From NCBI GenBank assembly GCA_015680685.1, contig MNCI01021399.1, positions 88,148 through 152,147 on the forward strand: 64,000 nucleotides of DNA, given 5' to 3'. Below, in pieces: positions 22,960 to 34,847 of the stretch. Each line of letters opens with the position of its first letter. Position 1 is the first letter of the stretch. The DNA comes from Gnetum montanum. Taxonomy: Eukaryota; Streptophyta; Gnetopsida; Gnetales; Gnetaceae. The position numbers were made by a program, and so were the translations under genes. The notes below the pieces were generated by a model that did not search any database, was not told where the DNA came from, and saw only the letters and a program-made list of their open reading frames with translations.

Positions 22960-24341
22960 GTAGTGAATAACCAACCCATGAGCACAAATTGGTATAGTAG
23001 CATTCTCACTTATCTCCTTTCCCAAAAAACACCACAGGGGATGGACTTTAGGAAGAAGCAATAGTTTCTTCACAAAACTAAGTACTTCATGGAGATCAAA
23101 GGAAAACTCTACAAAGTTTGTCCTAACGGCTTGGTTCGATGGTGTGTACTTAATGTGGACCAATTAAGAGTTCTCCAGGACACTCATGATGGCCCTTGTG
23201 GGGGTCACTATGCATGGAGGTGAACAACTATCAAGATCCTGCTTGTAGGATATTACTAGCCAACACTATTTCAGGATGTCCATCATTTTATCCAATCCTG
23301 TGAACACTATCAACGTGATGCTGGAATGACTACTAGAATGGAGGGTTCACAATAATGAATAAAACCCTTGGAACCCTTCGACATCTAGGGAATAGACTTT
23401 ATGAGGCCCATTACACCAATGTCCAATGGAAAAGCTTATATCATTTTTGTTGTTGACTACCTAACAAAATGGGCCGAAGTAGCTACTGCAACAAATTGCA
23501 CATCGTCTACAGCTACACGATTTGTACAACAACAAGTCGTTAATAAGTTTGGTGTGCCATGTGCACTTATCTCAGATAATAGAATACATTTCACGAGTGC
23601 AACCTTTTGAAAATTAATGCAATTCTTAGGGGTTGAACATAAATTGACCACACCTTATCACCCCCCCAAGCTAATGGCCAAGCCGAGGTCACTAATCGGG
23701 AGATTACTCGAATATTAACAAGGACAATTAGCAAATATAGGTGAGATTGGAGCACTAAACTGAATGATGCTCTTTGGGCATACCACTCCACTTGTAAACT
23801 CCCTATAGGCTACTCTCCCTATGAGTTAGTGTACGAGAAACTCCTAAAGCTTCCAATTCAAACTGAGCTCCATACACTGTCCATGGCATGTGACCTCCAC
23901 CTTGACCTTGATCTAGCACAAAAACAAAGATTGGCAACTTTAAATATGCTAGAAAAGAATCGATTGGTTGCCCTATCATCAAACGAGATACACAAGGCAC
24001 ATAACAAGCAATGTCATGACTTAAGAATTTGAAAGGTTAGGTACCAACCAGGAGATAAGGTCCTTTATTGGAACCCCACGCATGTACCACAACACACAAA
24101 ATTTTAAACATTGTGGGAAGGACCTTACATTATTCATACAACCTTTCCCTTGAGAGCCATGACAATATATAAGCCTAAAAGCCCTAATAAGAGATTACTG
24201 GTCAATGTACAACAAACAAAACCTTTCCATGAACTAAGAACAGCCAGTGCAAATTACACCTCTAATAGTGGACGATCATGCTTGTTATTTCGAATCTCTC
24301 CCTCCCACTTCAGTCATGGGCGAGATGGCCACCGATGCTAA
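22960..24341 (+). pseudogene. A2 integrase (broken)
   Basis: The N-terminal zinc-binding part is visible near 23180-23330 (THDGPCGGH, then FIQSCEHYQRD, the H-H-C-C pattern with the last Cys changed to His). The catalytic core follows: GIDFMRPI near 23390 (first Asp), FVVDYLTKWAEV, and ALISDNRIHFTSATF near 23565 (second Asp). The segment with the third acidic residue is frameshifted after 23610. The C-terminal domain begins LWEGPYIIH near 24110 and the frame ends at 24341. Stops and frameshifts leave only the 23401-23610 core and small pieces open. It would have inserted element DNA into chromatin. Confidence 0.85.
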
Positions 24342-26202
24342 TCATTTGAGACCCTCAGTTTCTTTTAAGTTTTTGTTTTACACATTTCTGTTTTGCACAT
24401 TTTTGTTTTACAAATTTCTTTAGCTTTTCTTATTTTTGTTTTACAACATCGTTCATACTTTTTCTTTTATTTGTGTGTATGTGTGTGTCTTATCCATTTT
24501 ATTAGGTTTGTCACCTAATAAGTGCTCTTAATGATGGTATGAATTATTTTTTATCAGTTGCTAATGTTTGGTTTTTACCTTTAAGATTATGATGTTGATA
24601 CTAAGGTATGGTTCTTTTGATATGACAGGAAATGAGTCCACTTCATCCATACATCCACAAATTTCTATGGTCTCTCTTGGCTTGGAACTATACAGTCCTT
24701 TTCTCAATAAGAACTATAACGAATCAGTGACAGGGAATTTCTCAAACTAAGGAAGGACTCAAGGATTGAAAAGGGTGTGACTTCAAGGGAACTTGATGCA
24801 TTTGTGTTGGCCATTCTCTTGAGTGCTTGGATGCTTTCTTCTTGAGTTCTCTTACCGTTTCGACGTTACCCAATTATCGGAAAGCTGAGTAAATAAAAAT
24901 AACAAAATCTTTGCATGGTGTGGTTCTCACGTATAAACATTAAAAAAAACCCCTTAGAAGAAATAAATATTTGGGCTACAAGCACTGGTTATGAAACTAA
25001 AATAAACATGTTCTCTCTAACTAAGGCCCTGCTCGCTTCCTACATTCTTAACTTTCATTTCGTCGAAATGGTGGTGGCTCTTTGGAGAAGGCATTCTTGT
25101 TACTTCAAATGGATGGATTAGCCAAATGTATCAATGCAAAATCACTAGATGTGGTTTGTTTGAGGATGAATTTGGAATGGGATATACTAAGTCACATTAA
25201 TCATTAAATACACAAGGGGCTATACACCCCCTTGTTCTTGAGATTCCATTCCATCCTCTTCTTTCCATCAATCTTTCTCCATTGTCCACCTCATTGTCAG
25301 TTGTATCAGTAGTCTATATTTTGGTTGATGCATTCTTTTCTTGTTGGTAAATTCTTATGGTTAAGACTTTAACTCTTGTTTCCAAATGACATTCCTAGAG
25401 CCTACAGACTCTTTGAATGTGGGATTGTCAGGGCATTAAGGGCATAAGCCTGCTTTGGGGAGGACCCACTGGCATTCCTATTTGGTGCACCAGTTAAATT
25501 ATTTTCCTTAACATTTTTTGCATTCAACTCTATTTTGTTCATTTCCATATTGATATCCCTTACAGTTGTCTCTTTTTCTCCATATTTCTTATTCCTTTTC
25601 TTTCTCCATTCTATCGCTACCGGAGGTTCACTCTTAGTCATGGGGATCCTTACCCAATTTTTTAGATTTTCTACTAACCCCTACACCCTTAGTAGTTACC
25701 AATATTATATCTCCAAAATCCGCAATCAGCCATACCACAACTCAGCCAATGGACCTTTTCACCGAAGCAAGGTATCAACTGCATTGTGATTCATTTACCC
25801 TTGCTAATATAAGACTGTGTTGTGTGTGCAGATGACAATCATACCACAATGGATCGGACCTAGAGGGAACACTTGGAATGGATCGGTGCTAAAGTAGTTA
25901 TGCAAGGAATGAGATCGATGGCACGCTTACGAATAGACAACGAAAGGCACAATCTTAGTGTTGGTAGCAGCAGACTTCTTCTCTCTTCTCTCTTCTCTCT
26001 CAGCTACCAAATAAGGCCTAATGTCAAATGTATAAAGTATTCACTCTTGTTGTCATGAACACCAGTCTTGTCATGTTCTGTAATGACGATCCGTTCACAT
26101 GTTGTCCCATTCACCATTAGTTTCATTCAATTTAATAACCCCATACCTTCCCAATATTTTGTAAGGAACTCGAGGATGAGTTTTTATTTAGTCATGGTGG
26201 TA
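24342..26202 (+). other. A2 3' noncoding region with short minisatellite and ORF3 remnant
   Basis: It begins with a few TTTTGTTTTACACA units (24366-24420), then the noncoding region shared with A1 and A3. The acceptor-like GTGTGTGCAG precedes ATG at 25832, whose frame (MTIIPQWIGP) is soon broken by stops. No other gene is seen. Confidence 0.6.
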
Positions 26203-27033
26203 TGATGGGACGCGATATCACATGGGCCACAATATCGCGTACGCCATATCGCATCCCCCACGATATCGCGTCTTCCCCTACAATATCGTGTACGCGATAT
26301 CGCAGTGCACCACCAAATCTATAAATAAGAGGCGACTCTCCCTTTTTTCTCCATCTAGATCTAGACCTTAGCCAAACTCTTGCAATTTTTCCATTCCAGA
26401 GTTAGAGTAATTTCCATGTGCCCGAAGTAGGAGTCCCAAAGTAAATGGATCTTTATTCGAGCAAATATTGTACCTAAGCGCAAGTTTGTGTATGGAAATA
26501 AAGAAAAACTTTTGGATAAACCTTGCAGTGCATGGACTAAGATAAATAGAACTTTAATTATTGTTAATGTTTAAATGATTTATTAGTTAATTAAATCTCT
26601 CTCAACCCTTAACTCCTAGTTAAGTGCATTCAATACGATCACTTCAAGAACTTGCGTTACGCTAGGTAATCCCAGCAACGAATAGCATTTGGTAATCCCA
26701 GAAGGTTGCATTGGTTCAGGGTGTAAACGGTATGTGGGATGGATACTGATGCTAGGCATTAGAACTTAGTTAGTTAAAGTTAGTTACTTAGTCTCTTCAC
26801 CCTTTCCTCTCCTAGCGTAGGTGATAAAACATAAAAGATATAAAAATCACATACCTCAAACTTACTTAACCATACAACCGTGACACATACAAGTAAGTTT
26901 GGAAAGACAATGAATGATTAACATTAGGTGTTCCATAAGGCGTGTAGGCACTTAGTCTACGGAGTTCGACCAAATCGTGCATGTAATGCTTGTATTCATA
27001 TGGTTGAGTGTAGGGGTACCTCGCCACTCATCA
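26203..27033 (+). repeat. A2 3' LTR (831 bp)
   Basis: It starts TGATGGGACGCG after CATGGTGGTA and ends CACTCATCA. U3 palindromes lie at about 26210-26305, including TACGCGATATCGCA and CACGATATCGCG. TATAAATAAG is at 26320-26329. GTGGT, the A2 target duplication, follows. Confidence 0.93.
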
Positions 27034-27411
27034 GTGGTGGATGACTTGGTGGTCTCGGGCATTACAGAAGTTGTGTAATGACCCAAGTGGTGGGCATAAC
27101 CAAGATGGGGCATTGGCATTTAAACACTTAGATGAGCAACTATAAAGGTGGTGGATGAGTGAACATTGAGGAGAGGGGGAAGTGGGTGGCCTCCTTTCTC
27201 TCTCACATTGGAGGCCAACCTTTCTCTCATTAGAGCTAGCCTCTCTCTCACATTGGGAGCCAACCTCTCTCTCATTGTGGCCTACCTCTCTTTCATCAAG
27301 GTCCAACCTCTCCTCTCTCTAGTGATGCATGTGGTAGACAAAACAACGTGTGCACTAGGAAATAGAGGTTGTGAATGACATATCTATAGCATGTAGAATA
27401 GATAGCAGTGA

Positions 27412-27464
<53 letters not shown>

Positions 27465-28214
27465 GTAGTGCTAAGCCGGTGTCAAAGAATAAGGGATCAA
27501 TAGACAACCTCTCTCTCTCTATAGATCCAAATCGATGACTGTAGCAGGGTTCTCTCTTCTTCCTCTCTTCGACAATGATGAAGCTACAATAGGCAACCTC
27601 CCTGGGTTTTCTGCCACCAACGATAGGTTGTGTGGTAGGTGATAGTGAGGCACATGGTAGTAGAACACTATACATATCTCTCTCTCTCCTTTTTCTTTTT
27701 GGAAAGCATGTGGTAAAATGGTTGCAAGTGTGCATGGTAGCATACAATAAGTGACTCCCTACGATAGTCCCTAAGTATGTAGTCTCTTCTTCTTGATGGC
27801 TTTCTTGTTTCATTTTTCTTTCTCCTCGTCCACCAATAGTGGCAAGTGGTCTCTCTCAATGGTGCAAGATCTAGCTTCTTCTCTATCCCTCTTTAGGCAA
27901 TAGTCACGGTCTTCTTACCTAGTAGTAGACACCATTGGTAGTGACAAATCAATAACATCAGTGAGATCAAGGAAAATTTAAATTTTCTTGCTACCTACTA
28001 TGTTTTCATGAAGTCTTGAATTTTAAGACAGTTGTTCAATTTGAATTCTTTCAACTTTTTAGTTTAATTTATTTTATTTTGAAGTATCACATGGCCCTCT
28101 CTAGCTAAGACTATTTTTAGGTTTTCATACACATATAGGAGGTGCCCTAGATAATAGTCTCCTCAAACGAGCTTTTCCCCAAGTGTTGGTGTGACCAAAA
28201 TTTATGCATCAACA
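27034..28214 (+). repeat. Element B 3' LTR, right piece
   Basis: It continues the B LTR exactly where A2 had interrupted it (compare GTGGTGAATGACTTGATGG at about 8991 with GTGGTGGATGACTTGG here) and ends GCATCAACA at 28214. It contains a (TC)n microsatellite at 27414-27460 that is shorter and impure in the 5' LTR. CTATC at 28215-28219 is the right-hand target copy. Confidence 0.9.
27414..27460 (+). repeat. (TC)n microsatellite, 47 bp
   Basis: An uninterrupted TC run inside the B 3' LTR. The partner LTR has an interrupted, shorter tract at 9368-9410, so the pure run expanded after insertion. Confidence 0.95.
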
Positions 28215-28219
28215 CTATC

Positions 28220-29922
28220 ACATCTAGAGGAATATGAATTATTTACTAAAAATAATGAGCCATCAACATATGATGAGACATATTCATCTATGCGATACAT
28301 ATATTGAAAATAAGCAATGGATGTTGAAATGTCATTAATTTATAAGAATAAAACATGGGAATTTGTTAAACTTGAATAATATAGAAAACCCATTAGAAAT
28401 AAAAGGGTGTACATAATAAAATCAACAAAGTAATACAAGGCTTGACTTGTAGCTAAAGGATATTGTTAGAGAAATGGAATTGATAAAGATGAAATTTTTT
28501 CTCTAGTTGTTAAATTAACTTTCATAATATCATTGTTATCTATTACAGCTATTTATGATCTTGAACTTGAACAAATGAATCTAAAAACAACATTCCTCAA
28601 TATTGATCTTAAGGAAAACTCTATATGTTTCAACTTGAAGGATATCTAATAAAAGAAAAAGAGCGTATGGCATGTCAATTACTAAAATCATTATATGGGC
28701 TCAAGCAAGCACTAAAAATGTGGAATAAAACATTTAATGATTACATGATAAATCTTGGATTCATTAGAAGTGTAGAAGACTCTAGTATGTATGTTAAAAA
28801 TACAAGTGAAAATATATTATCTTACTTTGATATGTCAATGACATGTTGATAGTAGGCAATGACATACATAACATTCAAGAGTTAGAACTTCATCTATTTT
28901 CTCAATTTGAGATGAAGGATCTTGATGTTACACAAAAAATTTTGGACATGGAAATTAAAAAAGATAGGATTGATAAAATGCTTTAGCTTGGATAGTTTTC
29001 ATATGTTAAAAATATCCTTAAAAAGTTTAATATGAAAGATTGAAAACCTATGGCTACTCCCTATAAAATTAGTATCAAACTCTCAAATGAGCAATGTTCA
29101 AAGAGAAAAGAAGATAAGGAGCTCATAATTAAAATTTCATATGGTAGTGCTATCAATAGTTTAATGTATGCAGTAGTTTTTACTAGACCTAATATTATTT
29201 ACATTATTAGAAAACTTAGTAGGTATATGTCTAATCTAGGAAAACAATAGTGGATTGTAGTGATGTGAGTCTTCTGATACCTATGTGATACTGTGAATTA
29301 TGGGATTTATTATAAAAATGATTCCATTGGATTTCATAGCTTTATTGATGCAAATTGGGGTAATGGCCTTGATAGTAGAAAATCTACTAGTGGATATGTG
29401 TTTAATCTTTTTGGTGGTGCTATTCGAAATAATCTTGTGTTGCTTAGTCTACCATTGAAGTTGAATATATTGTTACTAGCTTAGCATGCAAAGAGACAAT
29501 ATGGCTTCAAAGGCTAATAGCTAAACTTGTCATCACTCAGACTCTTATAAATATCAGCTATTACAATCAAAGCACCAAGAACCAACCTTTTCATGCTTGA
29601 ACGAAGCACATTGTAATTCAATATCATTATATATGGAAGGAAATTCGAAAGCAAAGGATTCTTCTGAAAATTTGTATACTCACTAAGTTAACACTTGCTA
29701 AAAAGTCTCTTTAGTGCCAATTAACATGTAGTATTTTACAAACTTGATTTCCTAAAATGGTCTAGATTGGTCTTCAAAGTAGCTTTTCCTTCAAGAGGGA
29801 GAATTGTAAGGTGGTTGAATACAAATATACCTTGATTTTCCCATCATTATTTCCTATTATGATTTCATCTTTTATTTTTATTTAGTCAATCAACCATCCA
29901 ATCCATCATTTATTTTATCAAT
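28220..29922 (+). mobile_element. Ty1/copia element, right half (reverse transcriptase, RNase H, LTR start)
   Basis: It continues the element of 6936-8686 after the B insertion. RT pieces: LVAKGYC near 28450, TTFLNIDLKE near 28595, LLKSLYGLKQALKMW at 28680-28720, and the catalytic box YVNDMLIVGND near 28833, where the first catalytic Asp of Y-V-D-D is Asn. RNase H pieces: SLMYAVVFTRPNIIYI near 29160 and IDANWGNGLDSRKSTSGYVF near 29345. A polypurine tract AAGAGGGAGAATTG precedes the probable 3' LTR start TGTAAGGTGG near 29808. Element C interrupts that LTR at 29923. Many stops; dead. Confidence 0.85.
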
Positions 29923-30796
29923 TGATGAAGTTTCATTAGTCAATCCACTGACTTGGCCATGTATACGCGGCTGCGTCGACGTGGGCCCATTGACGTAGCC
30001 TTCCTACGTCGACGTGGCCCCATTTATGTAGCCGCCTATCCCGACCTATAAATAAGATGGCCTTCTGCCTCATTTAGACATCTTTCTATTAGTTGTAGCG
30101 AAGCCCTTGCATTTTTTTCTGTAGGAGTTAGAATATTTTCCTAGTGCATGCTCATAGTGTGATGTTTGTAATTGTACAGAATCTTTATTCGAGTGTGACG
30201 TACTTGGACGTGCACATGATCAGAAATAAAGATCAAGATTATTTCATCAGTGTAGCATTCACTTAGTTTTAATTATTTAATTGTTATTGTTAATGATTAT
30301 TGTTATTTATTGTTTTCTTAGTTAATATTTCTTTATCATCATTTACTATTCCTGTTGTTAAATGCGGAATGAGTACGACTTAATCACGAGCATTTAAGTG
30401 TGACTACTTGGTAACCCAGTAGGTACCTAGGATTTGCGCTTGGTAATCCCAGTAGTAGTCATGCACAAGGTCTAAGATGTGTACAGATGATTAAGGAATG
30501 GGTGCTTATCACACTTAGGTTAGCTTAGACTTCATTTCCTATTTCTGAAAAATTTAATCAAGATTATTTTTCATTGTCTCTAGGAGTATCACTAATTTAG
30601 GATCACATCATACGCCTCACTCTAGACTAAACCATAATTGACAAAGAAAATACTAGCCCAAGTGGAAAGACAACGAACTGTGATCAACGTGTAACTATCT
30701 AGATACCACAACTAGCCTGTCCACGGAGTTCGACCGGATTGTGCGTGAACGCTCATATTCATATGGTTGATTGTAGGGGTACCTCGCTGCTCATCA
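29923..30796 (+). repeat. C 5' LTR (874 bp)
   Basis: It starts TGATGAAGTTTC and ends GCTCATCA. The U3 has repeated GTCGACGTGG/TACGTCGACG motifs at about 29965-30035 in place of the GATATC array. TATAAATAAG is at 30047-30056, and the R region has AATAAAG near 30225. U5 ends with the family block GGGGTACCTCGCTGCTCATCA. Confidence 0.93.
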
Positions 30797-30797
30797 T

Positions 30798-30815
30798 TGG
30801 CGCTATTGCCGAGGA
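30798..30815 (+). promoter_or_regulatory. C primer-binding site for tRNA-Asp
   Basis: TGGCGCTATTGCCGAGGA, one base past the 5' LTR, matches the tRNA-Asp complement TGGCGCCGTTGCCGGGGA at 15 of 18 positions. The three mismatches are all transitions. Confidence 0.8.
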
Positions 30816-30937
30816 CGGTGCTAGTTATCTAGATTAGTTATATCATACAAGGTCATTGTATAGGACTTAATGATATATCTTTTAGAAAGAAATAATTATA
30901 AAAAGTCATACACAAATTTACACACAATTTCACAACC

Positions 30938-32935
30938 ATGTCTCTACTACAAGACTATAATAATGCCACATTTAGTAAGGCAATTCATTGGAGAACCAAC
31001 AAATATTATGACAATGAAGATTGGAGTACAAAAATTGAGGTGGGGGTTTCTTATAAACATAAATGAAGACAACATCGTCCCAACGCACGAAAGAATAACT
31101 TACCCAATGAAGATGAACCCCTACTGTCCACTACAAGCTTAACGGAAATATAAGAGGCTGTTCGAATAGCCTATAGGCATTGTAAGGAAAGTTGTCTACC
31201 AGTGCTTGATTTAAACAACTTTCCCAAGTTTTTAGGAGGCTATGATTCAGATCTGCAACAACATTTACAAGCCTTCTATGATGCCTATACATGGGACAAT
31301 ATTGATAATGGGTGGCAAAAAATTAAGCTCTTTCCTTTGACACTTGTTGGCCAAGCAAAAGTATGGTATAGGTTGTTAAAACCAAAATCAATTCGACGTT
31401 GGCCAACAATGGTAGAACTTTTTAATGAAAGATATCAAACCTATGTGAGAGTGTCAGCCTTGAGGAGACAAATCCAAGAATGGAAACAAGCACAACATGA
31501 ATCCTTGGACATGGCCTTAGAAAGATATTGTGCCTTGTTAAACAACTGCCCAGGCCATGGGTTCTCCAAGGAAAGGCTAATGTACCATATCATAGATGGG
31601 CTCCATAATGAAACAAGGGAGACCCTAGGGATGTACGCCTGAGGTCAACTATATGAGTTACAAACTCATCAACTCCAAGAGCTTATTAAGCAGATAGCAA
31701 AAGAAGAAGGAGAAATAGCCAAATGGGAGAATGTTGAAAGTTCTCAACAAGACCAAAATCTTAACTTAACAAAGATCCATGATCATGAAGAGGAGAAATC
31801 AACTCACTTCAAGGAGGTGGAATCATCTTTTCCAATCCTACAATCACTAGATGAAATTGAGGCAAAGATCAATAAGATGACGGACTGGGTACATGAAAGA
31901 TGTGGAGAATATGCCAACATTATTAGAGGACGAACTATGCCAAATCAAGAAATAGGACAAGACACCACGCAATAATTGAAACAAAGGGTAGAAGAGAATA
32001 GGGATAAGAACTCAACTGCCAATCATACGTATCAATGTAATATTTTCTTGTACGATCACCCCAAAGGTCAATGTCCAATCTTTTCACATTTACATGAGCA
32101 TTGGGGAGGAATGTTACATCCAGAGTTCATACAAAAATACTGTGTCCAACCATAGTGGCAAAAACCTCAGTTGTGGGGGAGGCCACTGCCAACTAGACCA
32201 TACCCTTCATATGTCCCAGCACCAAATGCTTATTATGTTCAACACCCTATTTCTCCAACAAGATCAACATCCTCTACCTCACCTCATCGTTATCATTCTC
32301 TCAAGTACTATCCACCAATGTCCTCTCCAACAAGATCACCACCTCATGTGCCTTACATTTCTCCTCAACCTCAACATTTTCATACTTCACCCCCTTCTAC
32401 ATCACCGCCAACTACGCCAAAAGATTTTGCACCATAGCACCAACCCGTAAACGTTACTTGTGCTGCTACTATCAATGGTAGTGGAGGTCCTTCACAACAT
32501 CGAAGGTATCCCTTCTTTAGACGTGATCATCAAAAGGGACACTATAGTTCAGAAACCACTGCATCCACCAACTCAGCACAAATCCAACATTGTGGTGCAT
32601 CTTCCTCTTTGGACCCAATGCCTCATGTTACTCTATCTAGGCCACCAATCAACACTCTAAGAAACATGGGGCCCAATGAATATTTCCACATGGGGAGACA
32701 TGTTGATCCTTGCATACCATCTTATGGTCACAAGTATCATAGTGGGTCAACTTCTTATAAATTAACCACATCTTATAACTTGTCCCACTATGTCAACTCT
32801 AATCAAGTGTGTGAACCCCAATGGGGTAAGTATGACCATGTTCCAATATTTTCAACATGCAAGGATCCCCACCTTCCATTTATTAATTCTAGCCATGCTC
32901 AACCATTTAGTTATGGGGGGTATCCTCCATTCTAA
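30938..32935 (+). pseudogene. gag of element C, single frame with six stops
   Basis: One reading frame from ATG 30938 to TAA 32933-32935, with no frameshift, carries the whole protein. The capsid domain is at 31202-31640 (LDLNNFPKFLGGYDSD, LVGQAKVWYRLL, RRQIQEWKQ, CPGHGFSKERLMYHIIDGL). After it come a lysine/glutamate-rich part, a zinc-knuckle-like block C-x12-C with YDHPKGQCPIFSHL near 32050 and a long proline/serine/histidine-rich C-terminus. In-frame stops are at 31064 (TGA), 31151 (TAA), 31640 (TGA), 31973 (TAA), 32153 (TAG) and 32435 (TAG). Each can arise from CGA, CAA or CAG by one C-to-T change. It packaged element RNA before decay. Confidence 0.85.
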
Positions 32936-34234
32936 CAACACAGAGTTAATAAATATTTTCTGTTTCTTTAATTTTTCAACTTTTTGTTTTCCATTTTTTC
33001 ACCTTTTAATTTATTGTTTTATCTTTTGGTATTTTTATCTTTTTATGAGTAATCTCATCTACAAATAAAACACTCTTGTGGATCTTTGGTTGAGGTGTGT
33101 TCTATTTTATTGAGTCTCGAGTAATCAATTATTTGGACAGTAAGCCCATTACACCCACTCATCCACTCTACAAATAAGAGGTTCTATTTGGGGGTACAGT
33201 GATATTCATGACATTCTTAAAACTTAAAACTAATTTTGTGTTCATTGTACCCAGAATGAAGAAGAATGGACCAAGAGGGAATGATTAGGGTGTGACATCA
33301 AGGGGACTTGTGGATTCTCTTTGGTGACATTTGTAGGTGCTATCATGCAGCTTGGTTGTACTAAGATCCTTGTAGATCTAATGAAAAAATGGGAGTAAGA
33401 GTATTAAAGGCACCTAATAATAAAACATAAAAGAAAGAGAGAGAGAGAGAAGAGAGGGAGAAGAGAGTGCGCCAAAGTGGCCAAACAAAAAAAAAGTATG
33501 CCACAAAGAAATTCTAAGTTACTCCTCCCTTGTACAAAATGCCAAGTGATCGTACGCCTTGTTGTCATGGTGCTCTTATGGTTTTCCATCATTGGATGAA
33601 ACAATGCGATGTCACTAATTAGAGGAATGGACTTGGTCCTGATCTTGGAACGATGGGTTAATGACATGTTAATCATGCTTTACACGCAGGATTCATTGTG
33701 CCCTGGGTCAGTTACCTCATGTCCCAATCTCTGCAATCCCTTCTCTGATTCATTCCATCCCGATGTTCATGTATTTGTGACTTGTGTCTTGTATAGCATT
33801 GAATTCATACCTCATCACGATGGTATCAACATGTGTGTGTTTTGTTGCATTGGTATAGATTACATTTAACCCTTCTAGTGCCTACGGACATCTTAAGGTG
33901 TGGTTACGCAAGGGCATATAAGTTGGAACCTACTTTGGGGAGGACCCACTTGCATGACTTTTGTAATTTGTACTTATCACACACCACCACATCATCTTAT
34001 ATCCTCTAAGTATTTCATTGCCAAATCTATTCTTTCCTTTGTCATTATTTTATCAAACGTTCCTCAAAACCTGGTCCAACATTAAACTTTTAGGGCAACT
34101 TCCTTGAAAAATTTCTAACTCTAAAATCACACTAAGTAAAGAATTCAACATTTATTAAAGGCAAGGAGTAAGGTATGAAATCATTAAAATTTTTTCAATA
34201 ACCTTACTAACAATTGATCTTTGTGTGATTATAG
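32936..34234 (+). other. C noncoding region, probable intron before ORF3
   Basis: 1.3 kb with no conserved coding sequence. It has short similarities in the same order to the A and D noncoding regions (GGTGTGACATCAAGGGGACTTG near 33290, CTTTGGGGAGGACCCACTTGCAT near 33932). It ends TTGTGTGATTATAG directly before the ORF3 ATG at 34235. Confidence 0.5.
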
Positions 34235-34680
34235 ATGGTCCCTAAAAGAAGACAACAAGGAGGACCTTCTCAAGGTGCAACTGAACAACCTAGGGGAGGC
34301 AAAGGCCAAGGACCTCATGCAAAACATGTAGAGCAGAAGGCATAATCATTTAGCATCCATCATGGAACTCCTGTTACTGCACAATCTATCCAAGCAAAGG
34401 GAGGAGAGCTCAGGGCCCAAGCCTATGAAAAGGAATCACAGCTATTTGCGGCATGGCATGTCAAGGCCAATCAAGTGTTCCCTAAGCTTCTGTGTCCATG
34501 AAAAGTGCCAACTCCATTAAACATTGGAACATCAGCATGGACGGCTCATAATCCTCAAATGGAAAAGGAGAAACGTCAGGTGCTTCTTCAATGGTATCAA
34601 TCTCAGAAGCCTGATGCATAGGACAAACGAAAGGCACCCATGGAGGAGCCACCACTACCGGGAACCCCATGAGTTTCATA
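34235..34680 (+). pseudogene. C third ORF, internally deleted
   Basis: It opens MVPKRRQQGGPSQG right behind the acceptor-like ATTATAG; D ORF3 opens MAPKQKPPQEGEPSQ in the same setting. The end (GTSAWTAHNPQMEKEKRQVLL near 34530-34590) matches the end of D ORF3 (ATWMVHDPRSKEEKIKALL near 57690-57760). The roughly 2.3 kb between in D is missing here. A stop lies near 34343. Function unknown. Confidence 0.55.
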
Positions 34681-34847
34681 AGTTTTTGTCTTTTGTGTCT
34701 ATGTCCAAATTTTGTTTAATTCTCCACTACAGCATGAATAAATTTCTAGTCAGTCAATAATCCCATACCTATCCACTATGTATTTAATTGAGCTTGTTCC
34801 TCACTTTCTTTGACTCGAGGAAGAGTTTTTATTTAGTCATGGGGGTA

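Larger units (their letters stand above)
10653..27033 (+). mobile_element. A2: Ty3/gypsy (Athila/Tat-like) element with pol, split by nested A3
   Basis: Both LTRs are present (10653-11482 and 26203-27033), flanked by TTGGT (10648-10652) and GTGGT (27034-27038), a TSD with one mismatch. Behind the 5' LTR lies a tRNA-Asp primer site. Gag and the first part of protease occupy 11628-14539. A3 interrupts at 14540-21744. Then come the rest of protease, the RT thumb/connection, RNase H and integrase up to about 24341, a short minisatellite, the noncoding region and an ORF3 remnant. Without A3 and its duplication the element is about 9.2 kb. Every frame carries stops, and the RT core is missing, so it can no longer move by itself. 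Confidence 0.92.
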
